DNA of 42,089 bases from Gemmatimonadota bacterium (GTDB lineage: Bacteria > Gemmatimonadota > Gemmatimonadetes > Longimicrobiales > RSA9). Positions 10,197 to 20,338 of this stretch are shown in pieces. The stretch is taken from the NCBI GenBank assembly GCA_019347975.1, contig JAHWKI010000003.1:1-42089 (forward strand). Reading direction: 5' to 3'. The stretch's first letter is position 1. Each line of letters opens with the position of its first letter. The notes beneath the pieces are model-generated. The model did not search any database and was not told the DNA's origin. It worked only from the letters and a program-made list of their open reading frames with translations. A program made the translations under genes and the position numbers.

Positions 10197-10801
10197 CCAG
10201 GCCTCCCGCGGCCGCTCCGTCGCAGATAGTCGACCACGAACCGGCCCAGCATGTCACCTTCGAGGTTGACCCCGTCCCCGGACCGAAGTTCCCGCAGCGT
10301 GGTGTGGTTCCACGTATAGGGGATCAGCGCCACCTGCGCCACGCCCGGGGCGGGGAGCGCGTTGACCGTGAGGCTCACGCCGGCGACGGCGATGGAGCCG
10401 TGGAGGACGGTCACCTCGTCGACTTCGGGAGGGAGCCGGACGTCCAGCAGCACGTGCTCCCCCTTCCTCTCGATCCGCACGACTTCGCCCACGCCGTCCA
10501 CGTGCCCCTGGACCATGTGCCCGCCGAGCCGGTCCCCGAGCGCCAGCGCCCGCTCGAGGTTGACGGGGCTCCCCTGGGCGAGAGCGCCGAGCGTGGACCG
10601 GGAGAGCGTGGTGCCGATGGCGTCCACGTCGAACCACGCCTCGGCCACGTCGACGGCCGTCAGGCAGACCCCCTCGACCGCCACCGAGTCGCCCTTCCCC
10701 AGCTCGCTGGCGAACGGGGCGACGATGCGGAGGCGGCGGCCGTTCTCCACCGCCTCGGCGGTCTCGATCCGGCCGACCGCTTCCACGATTCCGCTGAACA
10801 T
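10193..10801 (-). CDS. ribE: Riboflavin synthase alpha chain
   Basis: MFSGIVEAVGRIE..., duplicated lumazine-binding fold with SVAVEGVCLTAV and SIAVAGVSLTVN. Confidence 0.96.
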   Translation of the reverse strand: MFSGIVEAVGRIETAEAVENGRRLRIVAPFASELGKGDSVAVEGVCLTAVDVAEAWFDVDAIGTTLSRSTLGALAQGSPVNLERALALGDRLGGHMVQGHVDGVGEVVRIERKGEHVLLDVRLPPEVDEVTVLHGSIAVAGVSLTVNALPAPGVAQVALIPYTWNHTTLRELRSGDGVNLEGDMLGRFVVDYLRRSGRGRPG

Positions 10802-11895
10802 CAGGCGCCCCGGTCCAGCGTGAGCATGGTATCGACGCCCGCGGCCCGGATTCCGGTCAGGCTCAGGCGGGCCCGGCCCTGCTCGCGGACGGGGAACGCC
10901 GGCACGCCCCGATCGCCCATCAGGGAGGGCGCGACGAACAGGAGCAGGCGGTCGACCAGGTCGTTGCGGAGCAGCGCGGCCCCCAGACGGCCCCCGCCCT
11001 CGCAGAGCACGGTGCGCACGTCCATCCCGCCGAGGCGCCGCAGCGCGTCCGCCAGGTCCAGCCTGCCGTCCTCCGCCAGGTCGCACCGGATCACCCGTAC
11101 CCCGGCCGCCTCCAGCGCCTCCACGCGGTCCGCCGGCGCGCCGGCGCCGGCCAGGACACGGACCGGCGTCTCCCGGGCGCCCATCACCAGGGCGCCGCTC
11201 AAGGGCAGGTCGGCGGCCGCGTCCGCCACGACGCGCACCGGCGGCACACGACCGGGCGCGGCGAGCCGGACGGTCAGCCGCGGATCGTCGATGCGCGCCG
11301 TGCGGCCGCCGATGAGGATGGCGTCGAAGCCCGACCTGAGACGGTGGACCTCCGCTTCCGCTTCCGGGCCGGTGACGCGCGTAGACTCGCCCTCGCGCCC
11401 GAGTCGCGCGTCCAGCGTCATCCCGAACTTCAGCGCGACGAACGGCCTTCCCCGCTCGATCGGCCCGAAGAACATGGCGTTCTGCAGGCGTGCCGCGGCC
11501 TCTTCCACGCCGAGGGTCACCTCGATCCCGGCCTCCCGCAGACGGTCGGCGCCGCCGCGGGCCATCGGGTAGGGGTCCGCCGTGGCGATCACCACCCGTC
11601 GGACACCCGCGCGCACCACCGCGTCGGCGCAGGGAGGCGTCTTCCCGTGGTGGACGCACGGCTCCAGGGAGACGTAGAGTGTGGCCCCGCGAGCCCGGTC
11701 CCCCGCCACGCGGAGCGCCTCGACCTCGGCGTGCGCGCCGCCGAACTCGCGGTGGGCGCCCTCGCCGACGATCAGCCCGTCCCGGACGACGACCGCACCG
11801 ACGAGCGGGTTGGGGTGGACGCGCCCCCATCCGACCTCGGCCAGATCGAGCGCCCGCCGCATGAACCGCCCGTCCTCTCCAGGCGTGGCCCACAT
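10801..11895 (-). CDS. ribD: Bifunctional diaminohydroxyphosphoribosylaminopyrimidine deaminase / reductase
   Basis: HAEVEAL ... SLEPCVHHGKTPPCADAVV zinc deaminase motif; C-terminal RibD reductase domain. Confidence 0.96.
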   Translation of the reverse strand: MWATPGEDGRFMRRALDLAEVGWGRVHPNPLVGAVVVRDGLIVGEGAHREFGGAHAEVEALRVAGDRARGATLYVSLEPCVHHGKTPPCADAVVRAGVRRVVIATADPYPMARGGADRLREAGIEVTLGVEEAAARLQNAMFFGPIERGRPFVALKFGMTLDARLGREGESTRVTGPEAEAEVHRLRSGFDAILIGGRTARIDDPRLTVRLAAPGRVPPVRVVADAAADLPLSGALVMGARETPVRVLAGAGAPADRVEALEAAGVRVIRCDLAEDGRLDLADALRRLGGMDVRTVLCEGGGRLGAALLRNDLVDRLLLFVAPSLMGDRGVPAFPVREQGRARLSLTGIRAAGVDTMLTLDRGA

Positions 11896-11897
11896 GG

Positions 11898-12896
11898 CTA
11901 TATGGAGATCCGGAAGGACAGGCCGCCGAACCAGCCGACCGGGTCCAGGTCCACGCTCGAGGGAAGCCCATCCGGGACCGGGGCGTCCTGCCATCCGACC
12001 TCGAGGGCAGCCTGGAAGATCAGGAGCGTCCACGCCGCGTCCCCGTAGGCGGACCAGCGGCCATGCACGGCGTCCCCGCTCACCTCGAGCCGCTGACCCA
12101 GGAGGCCGTCTCGGAACCCGGCGGTGAGGTCGCTGGAATAGCGGTCGTGCGCAGCGCCGGCGGTGAGGCCGATCAGGCCGAGTCGCTTGGTCGCCGCGAC
12201 CTCGATCCGGAGGTCGGTCACGGCGCCTTCGAAAAAGCCGTCGGTGGTCCCGGTGTCCGGGTCCCCGAACGCCGTCCGGGTGATGCGGCCGTAGGTGCCG
12301 GTGATCGATATCCCGGGGAGCGTGAAGGATTCCCGCACAGCGCCGAGCCGGGCGCCCGCGGCGAGGCCCCAGGCGGCCCCGTCGTGGAACCCCTCGGACG
12401 CCGGGAGCGGGAGGAACGCGGCGCGTGCGATCAGGTCGAGGGACAGCACGCCGCCGACGGTGGGAAGGGGGGAGAGGCCGGTGAGGACCCCGAGCGCTGC
12501 GTCCGCGGTCAGGCCGACCAGGAGCGAACGGCTTCCGTCGCTGACGGTGCGGTCGAGGATCGGCGGGCGCTCGGCGGGTGCGCCGGTCACGCGGAATGCC
12601 AGGCTCATGCGCGGTAGAGAGCCGAGGCGCATGCCGAGGGTGCTGGCAGTGCCCGGGACGGGGTTTCCGCCGAAGAGCGCGGCCGCCATGCGCGGCTGGA
12701 TCATCCGGGCGGCGCCCACCGAGAGACGGCATTCGGAGACCGCCGACGGCGACTGGAGGGAGCGGCAGACCGAGTCCGCGTCGTCATCTTGCGCCGCTGC
12801 CGCCGCCGGCAGGGCGCAGAGGACGCCGGCGACCAGCGCCGCCAGGCGGCCGGGGCGCGTCGGCGCCCTACAGCAGCGCGACCGCGTCCCCGCCAT
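11898..12896 (-). CDS. Hypothetical secreted / putative outer-membrane beta-barrel protein
   Basis: Signal-peptide-like N-terminus (LAALVAGVLCALPAAAAAQ), repeated strand-like segments, C-terminal GLSFRISI; start chosen at internal MAGTRSR. Confidence 0.6.
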   Translation of the reverse strand: MAGTRSRCCRAPTRPGRLAALVAGVLCALPAAAAAQDDDADSVCRSLQSPSAVSECRLSVGAARMIQPRMAAALFGGNPVPGTASTLGMRLGSLPRMSLAFRVTGAPAERPPILDRTVSDGSRSLLVGLTADAALGVLTGLSPLPTVGGVLSLDLIARAAFLPLPASEGFHDGAAWGLAAGARLGAVRESFTLPGISITGTYGRITRTAFGDPDTGTTDGFFEGAVTDLRIEVAATKRLGLIGLTAGAAHDRYSSDLTAGFRDGLLGQRLEVSGDAVHGRWSAYGDAAWTLLIFQAALEVGWQDAPVPDGLPSSVDLDPVGWFGGLSFRISI

Positions 12897-13908
12897 CCGG
12901 CCGATCGCGCACCTCGCCGATGATCCAGGCATCTTCTCCCGCTTCCCGTAGCGAGTGGACCGCTCCGTCCGCCTCGGCCGGCGCGACCGCCAGGATCATT
13001 CCGACCCCCATGTTGAAGGTCCGGAACATCTCCGGCTCCGCCACCGAGCCTGCTTGCTGGACACCGCGGAACGGCGCCGGGACGTGCCAGCTCGAGCGGT
13101 CGACCACGCCCTGGAGGCCGGCGGGAACCGACCGCTCCAGGTTGCCGGGGATCCCGCCCCCGGTGATGTGGGCGAGGGCGTGGATCCGATCGCGTTGGAG
13201 GAGCGGCCACACGGAGCCCAGGTAGCTCCGGTGCACGCGGAGCAGAACGTCCCCGACCAGGTCGTCGGTGCCGGGGAACGGGTCGGCCAGGTCCAGCCCG
13301 AGCCGCTCGAACAACAGCCGCCGGAGGAGCGAGTAGCCGTTGGTGTGGAAGCCGCTGGACGCGATGGCGACGAGCGCGTCACCGGCACGGACGCGGGTGG
13401 CGGCCGGGCGACCCTCCTCCTCGACGATCCCCACGATGAAGCCCGCGAGGTCGTACTCTCCGGGATCGTAGAAGTCCGGCATCTCGGCGGTCTCGCCGCC
13501 GAGGAGGGCGCACCCGTTCTCGCGGCAGCCGCGGGTGAGGCCGGTGACCAGCGCTCCCACCACACCCTCGTCGAGGGTCCCCATGCCGATGTAATCGAGA
13601 ACGAACAGCGGGCGGGCGCCCTCGACCAGGATGTCGTCCACGCAGTGGTTCACGAGGTCGTGTCCCACCGTGTCGTGCCGGCCCGCGCGCATCGCGACCT
13701 TCAGCTTGGTTCCGACGCCGTCCGCGCTGGAGACCAGGACCGGAGAGCGGTATCCCGCCGGCACGCGGAACAGTCCGCCGAAGGATCCGACCTTCGAGAG
13801 GACGCCCTCCGTCTCCGTGGACGCCACCAGCTCGCCGATCCGGTTCTTGGCCCGCTCGGCCACCTCCCGATCGACGCCGGCGTCCCGGTAGCTGAGGCCT
13901 TCAGCCAT
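12868..13908 (-). CDS. purM: Phosphoribosylformylglycinamidine cyclo-ligase
   Basis: MAEGLSYRDAGVD..., SADGVGTKLKVA, ALLGGETAEMPDFY, ITGGGIPGNLER. Confidence 0.97.
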   Translation of the reverse strand: MAEGLSYRDAGVDREVAERAKNRIGELVASTETEGVLSKVGSFGGLFRVPAGYRSPVLVSSADGVGTKLKVAMRAGRHDTVGHDLVNHCVDDILVEGARPLFVLDYIGMGTLDEGVVGALVTGLTRGCRENGCALLGGETAEMPDFYDPGEYDLAGFIVGIVEEEGRPAATRVRAGDALVAIASSGFHTNGYSLLRRLLFERLGLDLADPFPGTDDLVGDVLLRVHRSYLGSVWPLLQRDRIHALAHITGGGIPGNLERSVPAGLQGVVDRSSWHVPAPFRGVQQAGSVAEPEMFRTFNMGVGMILAVAPAEADGAVHSLREAGEDAWIIGEVRDRPDGGDAVALL

Positions 13909-14827
13909 GGAGCGCCTGTACAGGGTGGTCGAACGCCGTGAGCCGGCGGAAGGCGCGGACCCGCTCGTGCACCTCGTCGACCTCGACATCCACGAGGCGC
14001 TCCATGCCGAAGCGCTCGCAGACCAGCGATCCGGTGGCCGAGCCGTAGATCATCGCCCGGCGCAGCTCCTCCTCGTTCACGGCGCCGACGTAGCCCAGCC
14101 AGCCCATGAACCCGCCCGCGAAGGAATCTCCCGCCCCGGTCGGATCGAACACCTCCTCGAGGGGGAAGCCCGGAGCGAAGAACGCGCTGTCCCGGGTGAA
14201 CAGCAGCGCGCCGTGCTCCCCCTTCTTGATCACTACGATCCGGGGTCCCTTCTCGCGGATCCAGCGGGCGGCCTGGAACAGGTTGTACTCGCCCGAGAGC
14301 TCCCGCGCCTCGCTGTCGTTCACCAGCAGCGCGTCCAGCCGCGGCAGCAGCTGCAGCAGCGCATCCCGCTTCCCCTCGATCCAGTAGTTCATGGTGTCGC
14401 AGGCGACGAACCGCGGCGCCTCCACCTGCTCCAGAACCTCCAGCTGCAGCTCGGGATCGATGTTCGCCAGGAAGACCCACTCCGAATCCCTGAACTGCGG
14501 CGGGATCTTGGGCTTGAAGTCCGCGAACACGCCCAGGCGCGTCTCGAGGGTGTCCCGCGTGTTCAGGTCGTAATGGTAGCGGCCGGACCAGAAGAAGCTG
14601 GGGCCCTTCGCCCGCTCGAGGCCGCCCAGGTCCACGCCCCGCTCCGACAGGAAGGCGAGCCGGTCCTCGGGGAAGTCGTCCCCGATGACCCCGACGAGCT
14701 GGACGGGGTGGAACAGCGAGGCCGCGGCGGCGAAGTACGTGGCCGCGCCGCCCAGGGCGTTCTCGGCGACCCCGAACGGCGTCTCGATCCGGTCCAAGGC
14801 GACGCTTCCGACCACGAGTATGCTCAT
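13901..14827 (-). CDS. PfkB-family carbohydrate/nucleoside kinase
   Basis: MSILVVGSVALDRIETPFG..., GGAATYFA, DPTGAGDSFAGGFMG signature. Confidence 0.9.
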   Translation of the reverse strand: MSILVVGSVALDRIETPFGVAENALGGAATYFAAAASLFHPVQLVGVIGDDFPEDRLAFLSERGVDLGGLERAKGPSFFWSGRYHYDLNTRDTLETRLGVFADFKPKIPPQFRDSEWVFLANIDPELQLEVLEQVEAPRFVACDTMNYWIEGKRDALLQLLPRLDALLVNDSEARELSGEYNLFQAARWIREKGPRIVVIKKGEHGALLFTRDSAFFAPGFPLEEVFDPTGAGDSFAGGFMGWLGYVGAVNEEELRRAMIYGSATGSLVCERFGMERLVDVEVDEVHERVRAFRRLTAFDHPVQALHG

Positions 14828-16512
14828 TCCTGTTCCTCCCGCTCCATTCGATCCGGGGCCGAGAGCCCCAGAAGACGGAGGCCGTTGCGCAACACGATCC
14901 GGACACCACGGGCGAGGGCGAGTCGCGCCTCCCGCAGCTCCGGATCATCGACGAGCACGGCCAGCTCGGGGCTCCGGCTCGGATTCCCGGCGTGATACCA
15001 GGAATTGGCCGCGCCCGCGGTCTCCTCAAGGTAGTCGCAGACCACGTGGGGCGCACGGTCGGCGGCGGCCCGCTGCACCACTTCGGGGAATCGCGCGAGC
15101 TGCTTGATCAGCTCCCGCTCCGCCTCCGTGTCCAGCCGCGCCAGCGGCGCCGCGCCGTCTCCGGGCTGCTCCGCGGGCGCGCCGGCCTTACGGAAGATGC
15201 TCATCATCCGCGCGTGGGCGTACTGGATCTTGTAGACGGGGTTCTTGTCCGACTGGTCCAGCGCCTCGTCCAGGTCGAAGACGAGGTGTGCCTCCGGTTT
15301 GCGCATCAGGAAGAAATAGCGGGCGACGTCCACGCCCACGATCTCGTACAGCTCCCGCAGGGTCGTATAGCCCCCGGCGCGCTTCGAGATCTTCACTTCC
15401 TGGCCGCCGCGCTCGAGGCGGACCATCTGGTGCAGGACGTACTCGGGATAGCCCTCCGGCAGCCCGAGCGCCCGCAAGCCCGCGTGCACCCGCGGCACCG
15501 TTCCATGGTGATCGGAGCCCTGGACGTTGATCGCGTGCCGAAACCCCCGCTCCCATTTGGACAGGTGGTATGCGACGTCCGGCAGGAAGTAAGTGGGCAG
15601 GCCGTTACTCCGGACCATCACCCGGTCCTTCTGATCGCCGAACTCCGTGGTACGGAGCCACAGCGCGCCCTCGTGCTCGTAGGTGAGCCCCGTCTCCTTC
15701 AGGCCGCGGATCGTGGCGTCGACCCTCCCCTCCGAGTAGAGCGAGGACTCGAGAAAATGCTCATCGAAGCGGACCCGGAAGTCCGTCAGGTCGCGGTCCT
15801 GCTCGGCCCGGAGCATTGCGACCGCGAAGCGGCGCATCGCGTCCAGCACCACGTCGGAGTCGTCGCCGCGGTACGCATCGCCCTCGGCCTCCCGGAACCG
15901 CTCGGCGACGTCCAGCACGTACTCGCCGTGATAGCCCCCCTCCGGCACCTCCGCCGCGTCACCCAGGAGCTGCTGGTATCGCGCCCACACGCTGCGGGCC
16001 AGCAGCTCCATCTGCTTGCCCGAGTCGTTGTAATAGAACTCCCGGTGCACGCTCCAGCCGGTCCACTCCAGCAGAGCACAGATCGCGTCGCCCAGCGCCG
16101 CCTGGCGGCCGTGCCCGAAGTGGAGCGGCCCCGTCGGGTTGGCCGAGACCCACTCGACCATCATGGGCTCGTCGGTGCCAGCCTCGCTCCGGCCGAACGC
16201 GGCGCCGGCAGCCAGGATCCGCTCGAGCAGCGACTCCACCGCGGCGCCGGTCAGGCGGAAGTTGATGAATCCCGGCCCGGCCACCTCCGCGGTGCGGACG
16301 CCGGCGCCCGTCAGGTCCAGCCTCCCGACTAGCTCCTCGGCGATGGACCGGGGCGGCTTCTTCAGCCGTCCGGCCAGCGTCAGGGCCAGGTTGGTGGCCC
16401 AGTCGCCGTGCTCGGCGTTGCGGGGTCGCTCCAGCTGGACCTCCGCCCCCGAGGCCCCGAGCGCCTCCGCGGCCTCCGCCAGCTTGCTGCGCAGGCGGTC
16501 CGTCGCGCTCAC
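14824..16512 (-). CDS. argS: Arginyl-tRNA synthetase
   Basis: VSANPTGPLHFGHGRQAALGD, GSDHHGTVPRVHAGLRALG, VKISKRAGGYTTLREL; C-terminal anticodon-binding domain. Confidence 0.97.
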   Translation of the reverse strand: MSATDRLRSKLAEAAEALGASGAEVQLERPRNAEHGDWATNLALTLAGRLKKPPRSIAEELVGRLDLTGAGVRTAEVAGPGFINFRLTGAAVESLLERILAAGAAFGRSEAGTDEPMMVEWVSANPTGPLHFGHGRQAALGDAICALLEWTGWSVHREFYYNDSGKQMELLARSVWARYQQLLGDAAEVPEGGYHGEYVLDVAERFREAEGDAYRGDDSDVVLDAMRRFAVAMLRAEQDRDLTDFRVRFDEHFLESSLYSEGRVDATIRGLKETGLTYEHEGALWLRTTEFGDQKDRVMVRSNGLPTYFLPDVAYHLSKWERGFRHAINVQGSDHHGTVPRVHAGLRALGLPEGYPEYVLHQMVRLERGGQEVKISKRAGGYTTLRELYEIVGVDVARYFFLMRKPEAHLVFDLDEALDQSDKNPVYKIQYAHARMMSIFRKAGAPAEQPGDGAAPLARLDTEAERELIKQLARFPEVVQRAAADRAPHVVCDYLEETAGAANSWYHAGNPSRSPELAVLVDDPELREARLALARGVRIVLRNGLRLLGLSAPDRMEREEQE

Positions 16513-16877
16513 TCGCTCCCCTTCGAGCCGGACCCGGAGGAGCCGGATGACTTCCCCTTCGACTCCGACTTCGACTCCGACTTCGACTCCGATTTCGACT
16601 CCGATTTCGACTCACCCTTCGACTCGCCCTTGGACGACCCGCTGTCCGCCGTGCCTCCCCCGGACGGCCTGTCCTTCTCCGCCGCCTTCTTGTAGCTGTC
16701 GCTGCGATAGTCGGTGATGTAGAAGCCCTGCCCCTTGAAGAGGAGGCCCGCTCCGCCGGAGAGCACCCGCTCGGCGGGCTTGCCGCACTCGGGGCAATCG
16801 GAGACCGGCGGCTCGCTCATCCGCTGGAACTTCTCGAACTCGTGCCCCTTCGGGCACCGGTACTCGTACGTCGGCAT
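16509..16877 (-). CDS. FmdB-type zinc-ribbon regulatory protein with Ser/Lys/Glu repeat tail
   Basis: MPTYEYRCPKGHEFEKFQRMSEPPVSDCPECGKPAERVLSGGAGLLFKGQGFYITDYRS; C-terminal SKGESKGESKSESKSE repeats. Confidence 0.88.
   Translation of the reverse strand: MPTYEYRCPKGHEFEKFQRMSEPPVSDCPECGKPAERVLSGGAGLLFKGQGFYITDYRSDSYKKAAEKDRPSGGGTADSGSSKGESKGESKSESKSESKSESKSESKGKSSGSSGSGSKGSE
16561..16632. repeat. 12-bp in-frame tandem repeat, six units (gactccgacttc and variants)
   Basis: gactccgacttc x2, gactccgatttc x2, gactcacccttc, gactcgcccttg; encodes the S-K/G-x-E tail. Confidence 0.9.
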
Positions 16878-16910
16878 CGTTGTATGATCGGCTTTCCGAT
16901 ATGGGCGTCG

Positions 16911-18476
16911 CTACGCCCTGTACTCGGCCCACTCTTCCCGCAGTAGGTCGCTGATCTCGCCCAGCGTGGCAAGGACCTTGACGGCCTCCACCATCGGTGG
17001 GAGCAGGTTCCCTCCCCCCCGGGCCGCCGTCCGGATCTCCTCCAGCGCGCGACGGACGGCGCCATCATCGCGGCGGCCGCGGAGCTCGGCCAGCCGCTCC
17101 CGCTGCCCTGCCTCCAGCGCGGAGTAGTCGGGCCGCTCCATCCGCCCGGCGCGCTCCTCCTCACGGTACTCGTTGACCCCGACGATGATCCGCTCCTTCG
17201 CCTCGACCGCCTTCTGGTGGTCGTACGCCGCGCGGTGGATCTCCTCCTGGAGGTACGGGATCGCCCGGGCGGCGCCGCCCCGCTGGTCGACTTCGGCGAG
17301 GTACTCCCTGGCCTTCGCCTCGACGGCGTCCGTGAGGGCCTCGACATAATAGCTGCCGCCGAGGGGATCGGCCGTCCGTGCCGCCCCGGACTCGTGGGCG
17401 AGGACCTGCTGGGTCCGGAGCGCGAGCTTGGCCGATTCGGCGGTGGGGAGCGCGAGCGCCTCGTCGTATGCGTTGGTGTGCAGCGACTGCGTCCCTCCCA
17501 GTACCGCCGAGAGGGCCTGGACCGTGACCCGGACCACGTTGTTCAGCGGCTGCTGCGCCATCAGCGTGACGCCGCCGGTCTGCGTATGGAAGCGCAGGCG
17601 GCACGCCGCGTCCGATGCGTCGTAGCGCTCCCGCATCAGACGCGCCCACAACCGTCGGGCCGCCCGGAACTTGGCCACCTCCTCGAACAGGTCGTTGTGG
17701 GCGGCGAAGAAGAAGGAGAGGCGGGGGGCGAAGTCGTCGACGACGAGCCCCGCGGAGATGGCGCGGTCCACGTACTCGATGGCGTTCGCGAACGTGAAGG
17801 CCACCTCCTGCGCGGCGGTGGATCCCGCTTCGCGGATGTGGTAGCCGCTGATGGAGATCGTATTCCAGCGAGGCACCTGCTCGGCGCAGAAGGCGAACGT
17901 GTCGGTGACCAGGCGCAGGCTCGGCTCCACCGGGTAGATGTAGGTGCCCCGGGCGATGTACTCCTTCAGGATGTCGTTCTGGATCGTGCCGGAGAGCTTC
18001 GCGCGGGGCACGCCCCGCTCATCGCCGAGCGCCACGTAGAGGGCCAGCAGGATCGCCGCGGTAGCGTTGATGGTCATGGAGACGGAGACCCGATCGAGGG
18101 GGATGCCGTCGAACAGCGTCCGCATGTCCTCGAGCGAGTCGATGGCCACTCCCACCCGCCCGACCTCGCCGTCGGCCATGGCGGCGTCGGAGTCGTACCC
18201 CATCTGGGTGGGCAGGTCGAACGCGACGCTCAGCCCCGTCTGGCCGTGGTCCAGGAGGTACCGGTAGCGCTCGTTGGTCTCCTGCGCCGTGCCGAAGCCC
18301 GCGTACTGCCGCATGGTCCACAGGCGGCCGCGGTACATGGTCGGATAGACGCCGCGGGTGAACGGGAAGGCGCCGGGCTCGCCGAGGGACCGGGGATCCG
18401 CAGCGTGCTCGGGTCCGTACACCGGCTCCACGGGGGTGCCGCTGGTCGTCATCACCTGATCGGACCCGTCAGTCAC
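16911..18476 (-). CDS. Methylmalonyl-CoA mutase, catalytic (large) subunit without B12-binding domain
   Basis: [92 protein letters not shown]. Confidence 0.95.
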   Translation of the reverse strand: MTDGSDQVMTTSGTPVEPVYGPEHAADPRSLGEPGAFPFTRGVYPTMYRGRLWTMRQYAGFGTAQETNERYRYLLDHGQTGLSVAFDLPTQMGYDSDAAMADGEVGRVGVAIDSLEDMRTLFDGIPLDRVSVSMTINATAAILLALYVALGDERGVPRAKLSGTIQNDILKEYIARGTYIYPVEPSLRLVTDTFAFCAEQVPRWNTISISGYHIREAGSTAAQEVAFTFANAIEYVDRAISAGLVVDDFAPRLSFFFAAHNDLFEEVAKFRAARRLWARLMRERYDASDAACRLRFHTQTGGVTLMAQQPLNNVVRVTVQALSAVLGGTQSLHTNAYDEALALPTAESAKLALRTQQVLAHESGAARTADPLGGSYYVEALTDAVEAKAREYLAEVDQRGGAARAIPYLQEEIHRAAYDHQKAVEAKERIIVGVNEYREEERAGRMERPDYSALEAGQRERLAELRGRRDDGAVRRALEEIRTAARGGGNLLPPMVEAVKVLATLGEISDLLREEWAEYRA

Positions 18477-18990
18477 CGGCGTCCCCCTCCTGGGCCTCGA
18501 ACTCGACGAGGACCGCCCCCTTCTCCACCGGCTGACCGGCCTCGACGAGGATGCGGGCGACCACCCCCGCCCGCTCGGCCTTCAGGTCGTTCTCCATCTT
18601 CATGGCCTCGATGATGACCACGCTCGCTCCCCTGGCCACCCGGTCCCCCACCGCCACCTGGACACCCACGATGAGCCCGGGCATGGGCGCCTTCACCGGC
18701 TTCGGCCCCGCCGCCGCCGCCCCGTGCCCCGTCATCGCCCGGATCGCCCGCGTCCGCTCGTCCACCACGTCGACCTCGAAGCGCTCGCCGTCCAGGTGCA
18801 GCTCCCAGCGGCCGCCGCCCTCATTGGACGCGACCAGGACATGGGATCGGCCTTCCACGACCAGGTGACGCGTCGGCGTGCCCGGGACCAGGGAAAGCTC
18901 GGCGGCCACCGGAACACCGTCGACCAGCGGACTCTCCCCCGCGAGCTCGACCTCCAGCGTCCGTCCGCTCACCGTCACGTAGTAGCGCAT
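18469..18990 (-). CDS. Biotin carboxyl carrier protein (acyl-CoA carboxylase biotin subunit)
   Basis: [42 protein letters not shown] (biotinyl-Lys motif). Confidence 0.93.
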   Translation of the reverse strand: MRYYVTVSGRTLEVELAGESPLVDGVPVAAELSLVPGTPTRHLVVEGRSHVLVASNEGGGRWELHLDGERFEVDVVDERTRAIRAMTGHGAAAAGPKPVKAPMPGLIVGVQVAVGDRVARGASVVIIEAMKMENDLKAERAGVVARILVEAGQPVEKGAVLVEFEAQEGDAGD

Positions 18991-19002
18991 GCCATCCGTT
19001 CG

Positions 19003-20265
19003 TCAGCCCACCCGCTCGAGCTCGGCCACGGTCTCGACGTGGGCGGTCTGGGGAAACAGGTCGAAGCACCGGAGCCCCGCCAGCCGATACCCCGGGCTCA
19101 GCCGTTCGAGATCCCGCGCCAGCGTGGCCGGGTCGCAGCTCACGTACAGCAGCCGCGACGGTGGCCGCTCCAGCAGCCGGTCCGGGACCACGGCGTGGAG
19201 CCCGGCTCGGGGCGGGTTCAGGACCGCGGCGTCCACCGGCAGCGCCTCGGCGATGCGCCCCTCGACCGTGCCTTCCAGGAATCGACCGGCGGGGGCGGCC
19301 CGGCGGGCCTCCTCCAGCGCCGCGGGATGCGCCTCGATCCCGACCACCTCGATCCCGTCCCTGGTGAGCCGCCGCGCGTACAGCCCGACCCCGCAGTAGC
19401 CGTCCAGCACCGTCCCGGCGCCGGCAGACCGAAGCCGCTCCAGCACGTGCTCCTCCAGCAGGGCGGCGGCTCCGCGGTTCACCTGCGTGAACACGTCTCC
19501 GCTCAGCTCCACGTCCTCATCCGCCCACCGGTCGCGGAGCCCCGCGCCGCCGATCAGCCGGTACTCCCCGGCGCCCGATGGCCGGTGCCAGATCGCCTCC
19601 AGGGAGGGGATCGCGGCGAGGAGCTCCTCGGGGCGTCCGGAGGCGTAGCCGCCGTCCACCGCCAGCGCCACCGATCCGGCTTCCGTCGCCCGCAGCATCA
19701 GCCTCAACTCGTTCCCCGAGGGCAGACGCCGCGCCTCCGGGCCCCACTCGCGTCGCAGCGCGCCCCACGCGTCCGCCACCGGCTCCTCGGGGAGGAGGCA
19801 GTCGGATCCGATATCGACCAGCGTGTCCGGCCGCTCCAGCGCGTGGAACCCCGCCGTCACGCCGCCGCGGTCCCGTCGCAGGGTGAACGTGACCCGGTTG
19901 CGGTACCGGAACTCGGACGGTGACGGCGTGATCGGAGGCTCATCGGCGTCGAGGCCGCCGATGCGTCGGAGGGCCTCGACGACCATGTGGGCCTTGGCGT
20001 GGAGCTGGGCCTCGTACGTGAGGTGCTCCAGCGTGCAGCCGCCGCAGCGGTCGTAATGGGGACATGGCGCCTGCCGCCGGTCCGGCGAGGCCTCGCGCAC
20101 GGCGATCAGCTCCGAGCGGGTCCAGCGCTTCCGCGCTTCCACGACCCGCACCACGACCCGGTCGCCGGGGGCGGTCCGATGCACGAACGTGACCCGTCCG
20201 TCCGGCAGACGCCCGACGCCCGCGCCGCCTGCCGCGATTCCGGTGACTTCGACCTCCACCCCCAT
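19003..20265 (-). CDS. 23S rRNA/tRNA m5U methyltransferase (TrmA/RlmD family) with TRAM domain
   Basis: N-terminal TRAM-like region; CPHYDRCGGCTLEHLTYEAQ Fe-S motif; LDGYCGVGLYARRL; LLYVSCDPATLARDL catalytic Cys. Confidence 0.93.
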   Translation of the reverse strand: MGVEVEVTGIAAGGAGVGRLPDGRVTFVHRTAPGDRVVVRVVEARKRWTRSELIAVREASPDRRQAPCPHYDRCGGCTLEHLTYEAQLHAKAHMVVEALRRIGGLDADEPPITPSPSEFRYRNRVTFTLRRDRGGVTAGFHALERPDTLVDIGSDCLLPEEPVADAWGALRREWGPEARRLPSGNELRLMLRATEAGSVALAVDGGYASGRPEELLAAIPSLEAIWHRPSGAGEYRLIGGAGLRDRWADEDVELSGDVFTQVNRGAAALLEEHVLERLRSAGAGTVLDGYCGVGLYARRLTRDGIEVVGIEAHPAALEEARRAAPAGRFLEGTVEGRIAEALPVDAAVLNPPRAGLHAVVPDRLLERPPSRLLYVSCDPATLARDLERLSPGYRLAGLRCFDLFPQTAHVETVAELERVG

Positions 20266-20281
20266 GAAGGGGCAGAAGATA

Positions 20282-20332
20282 GCCCGTCCGTACCGAGGCT
20301 GAAAGGTACGGACGGGCCGCCGCCGGCGGCGG
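20282..20332. other. Intergenic double hairpin: 13-bp perfect inverted repeat followed by a 16-nt palindrome
   Basis: gcccgtccgtacc(20282-20294)...ggtacggacgggc(20305-20317), then ccgccgccggcggcgg; no T-tract on the minus strand. Confidence 0.8.
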
Positions 20333-20338
20333 GGGCCT

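Noticed and set aside
11896-11900. FMN riboswitch upstream of ribD
   Set aside because: The upstream gene ends only 2 nt before the ribD start; no room for an aptamer and no RFN-like conserved segments seen
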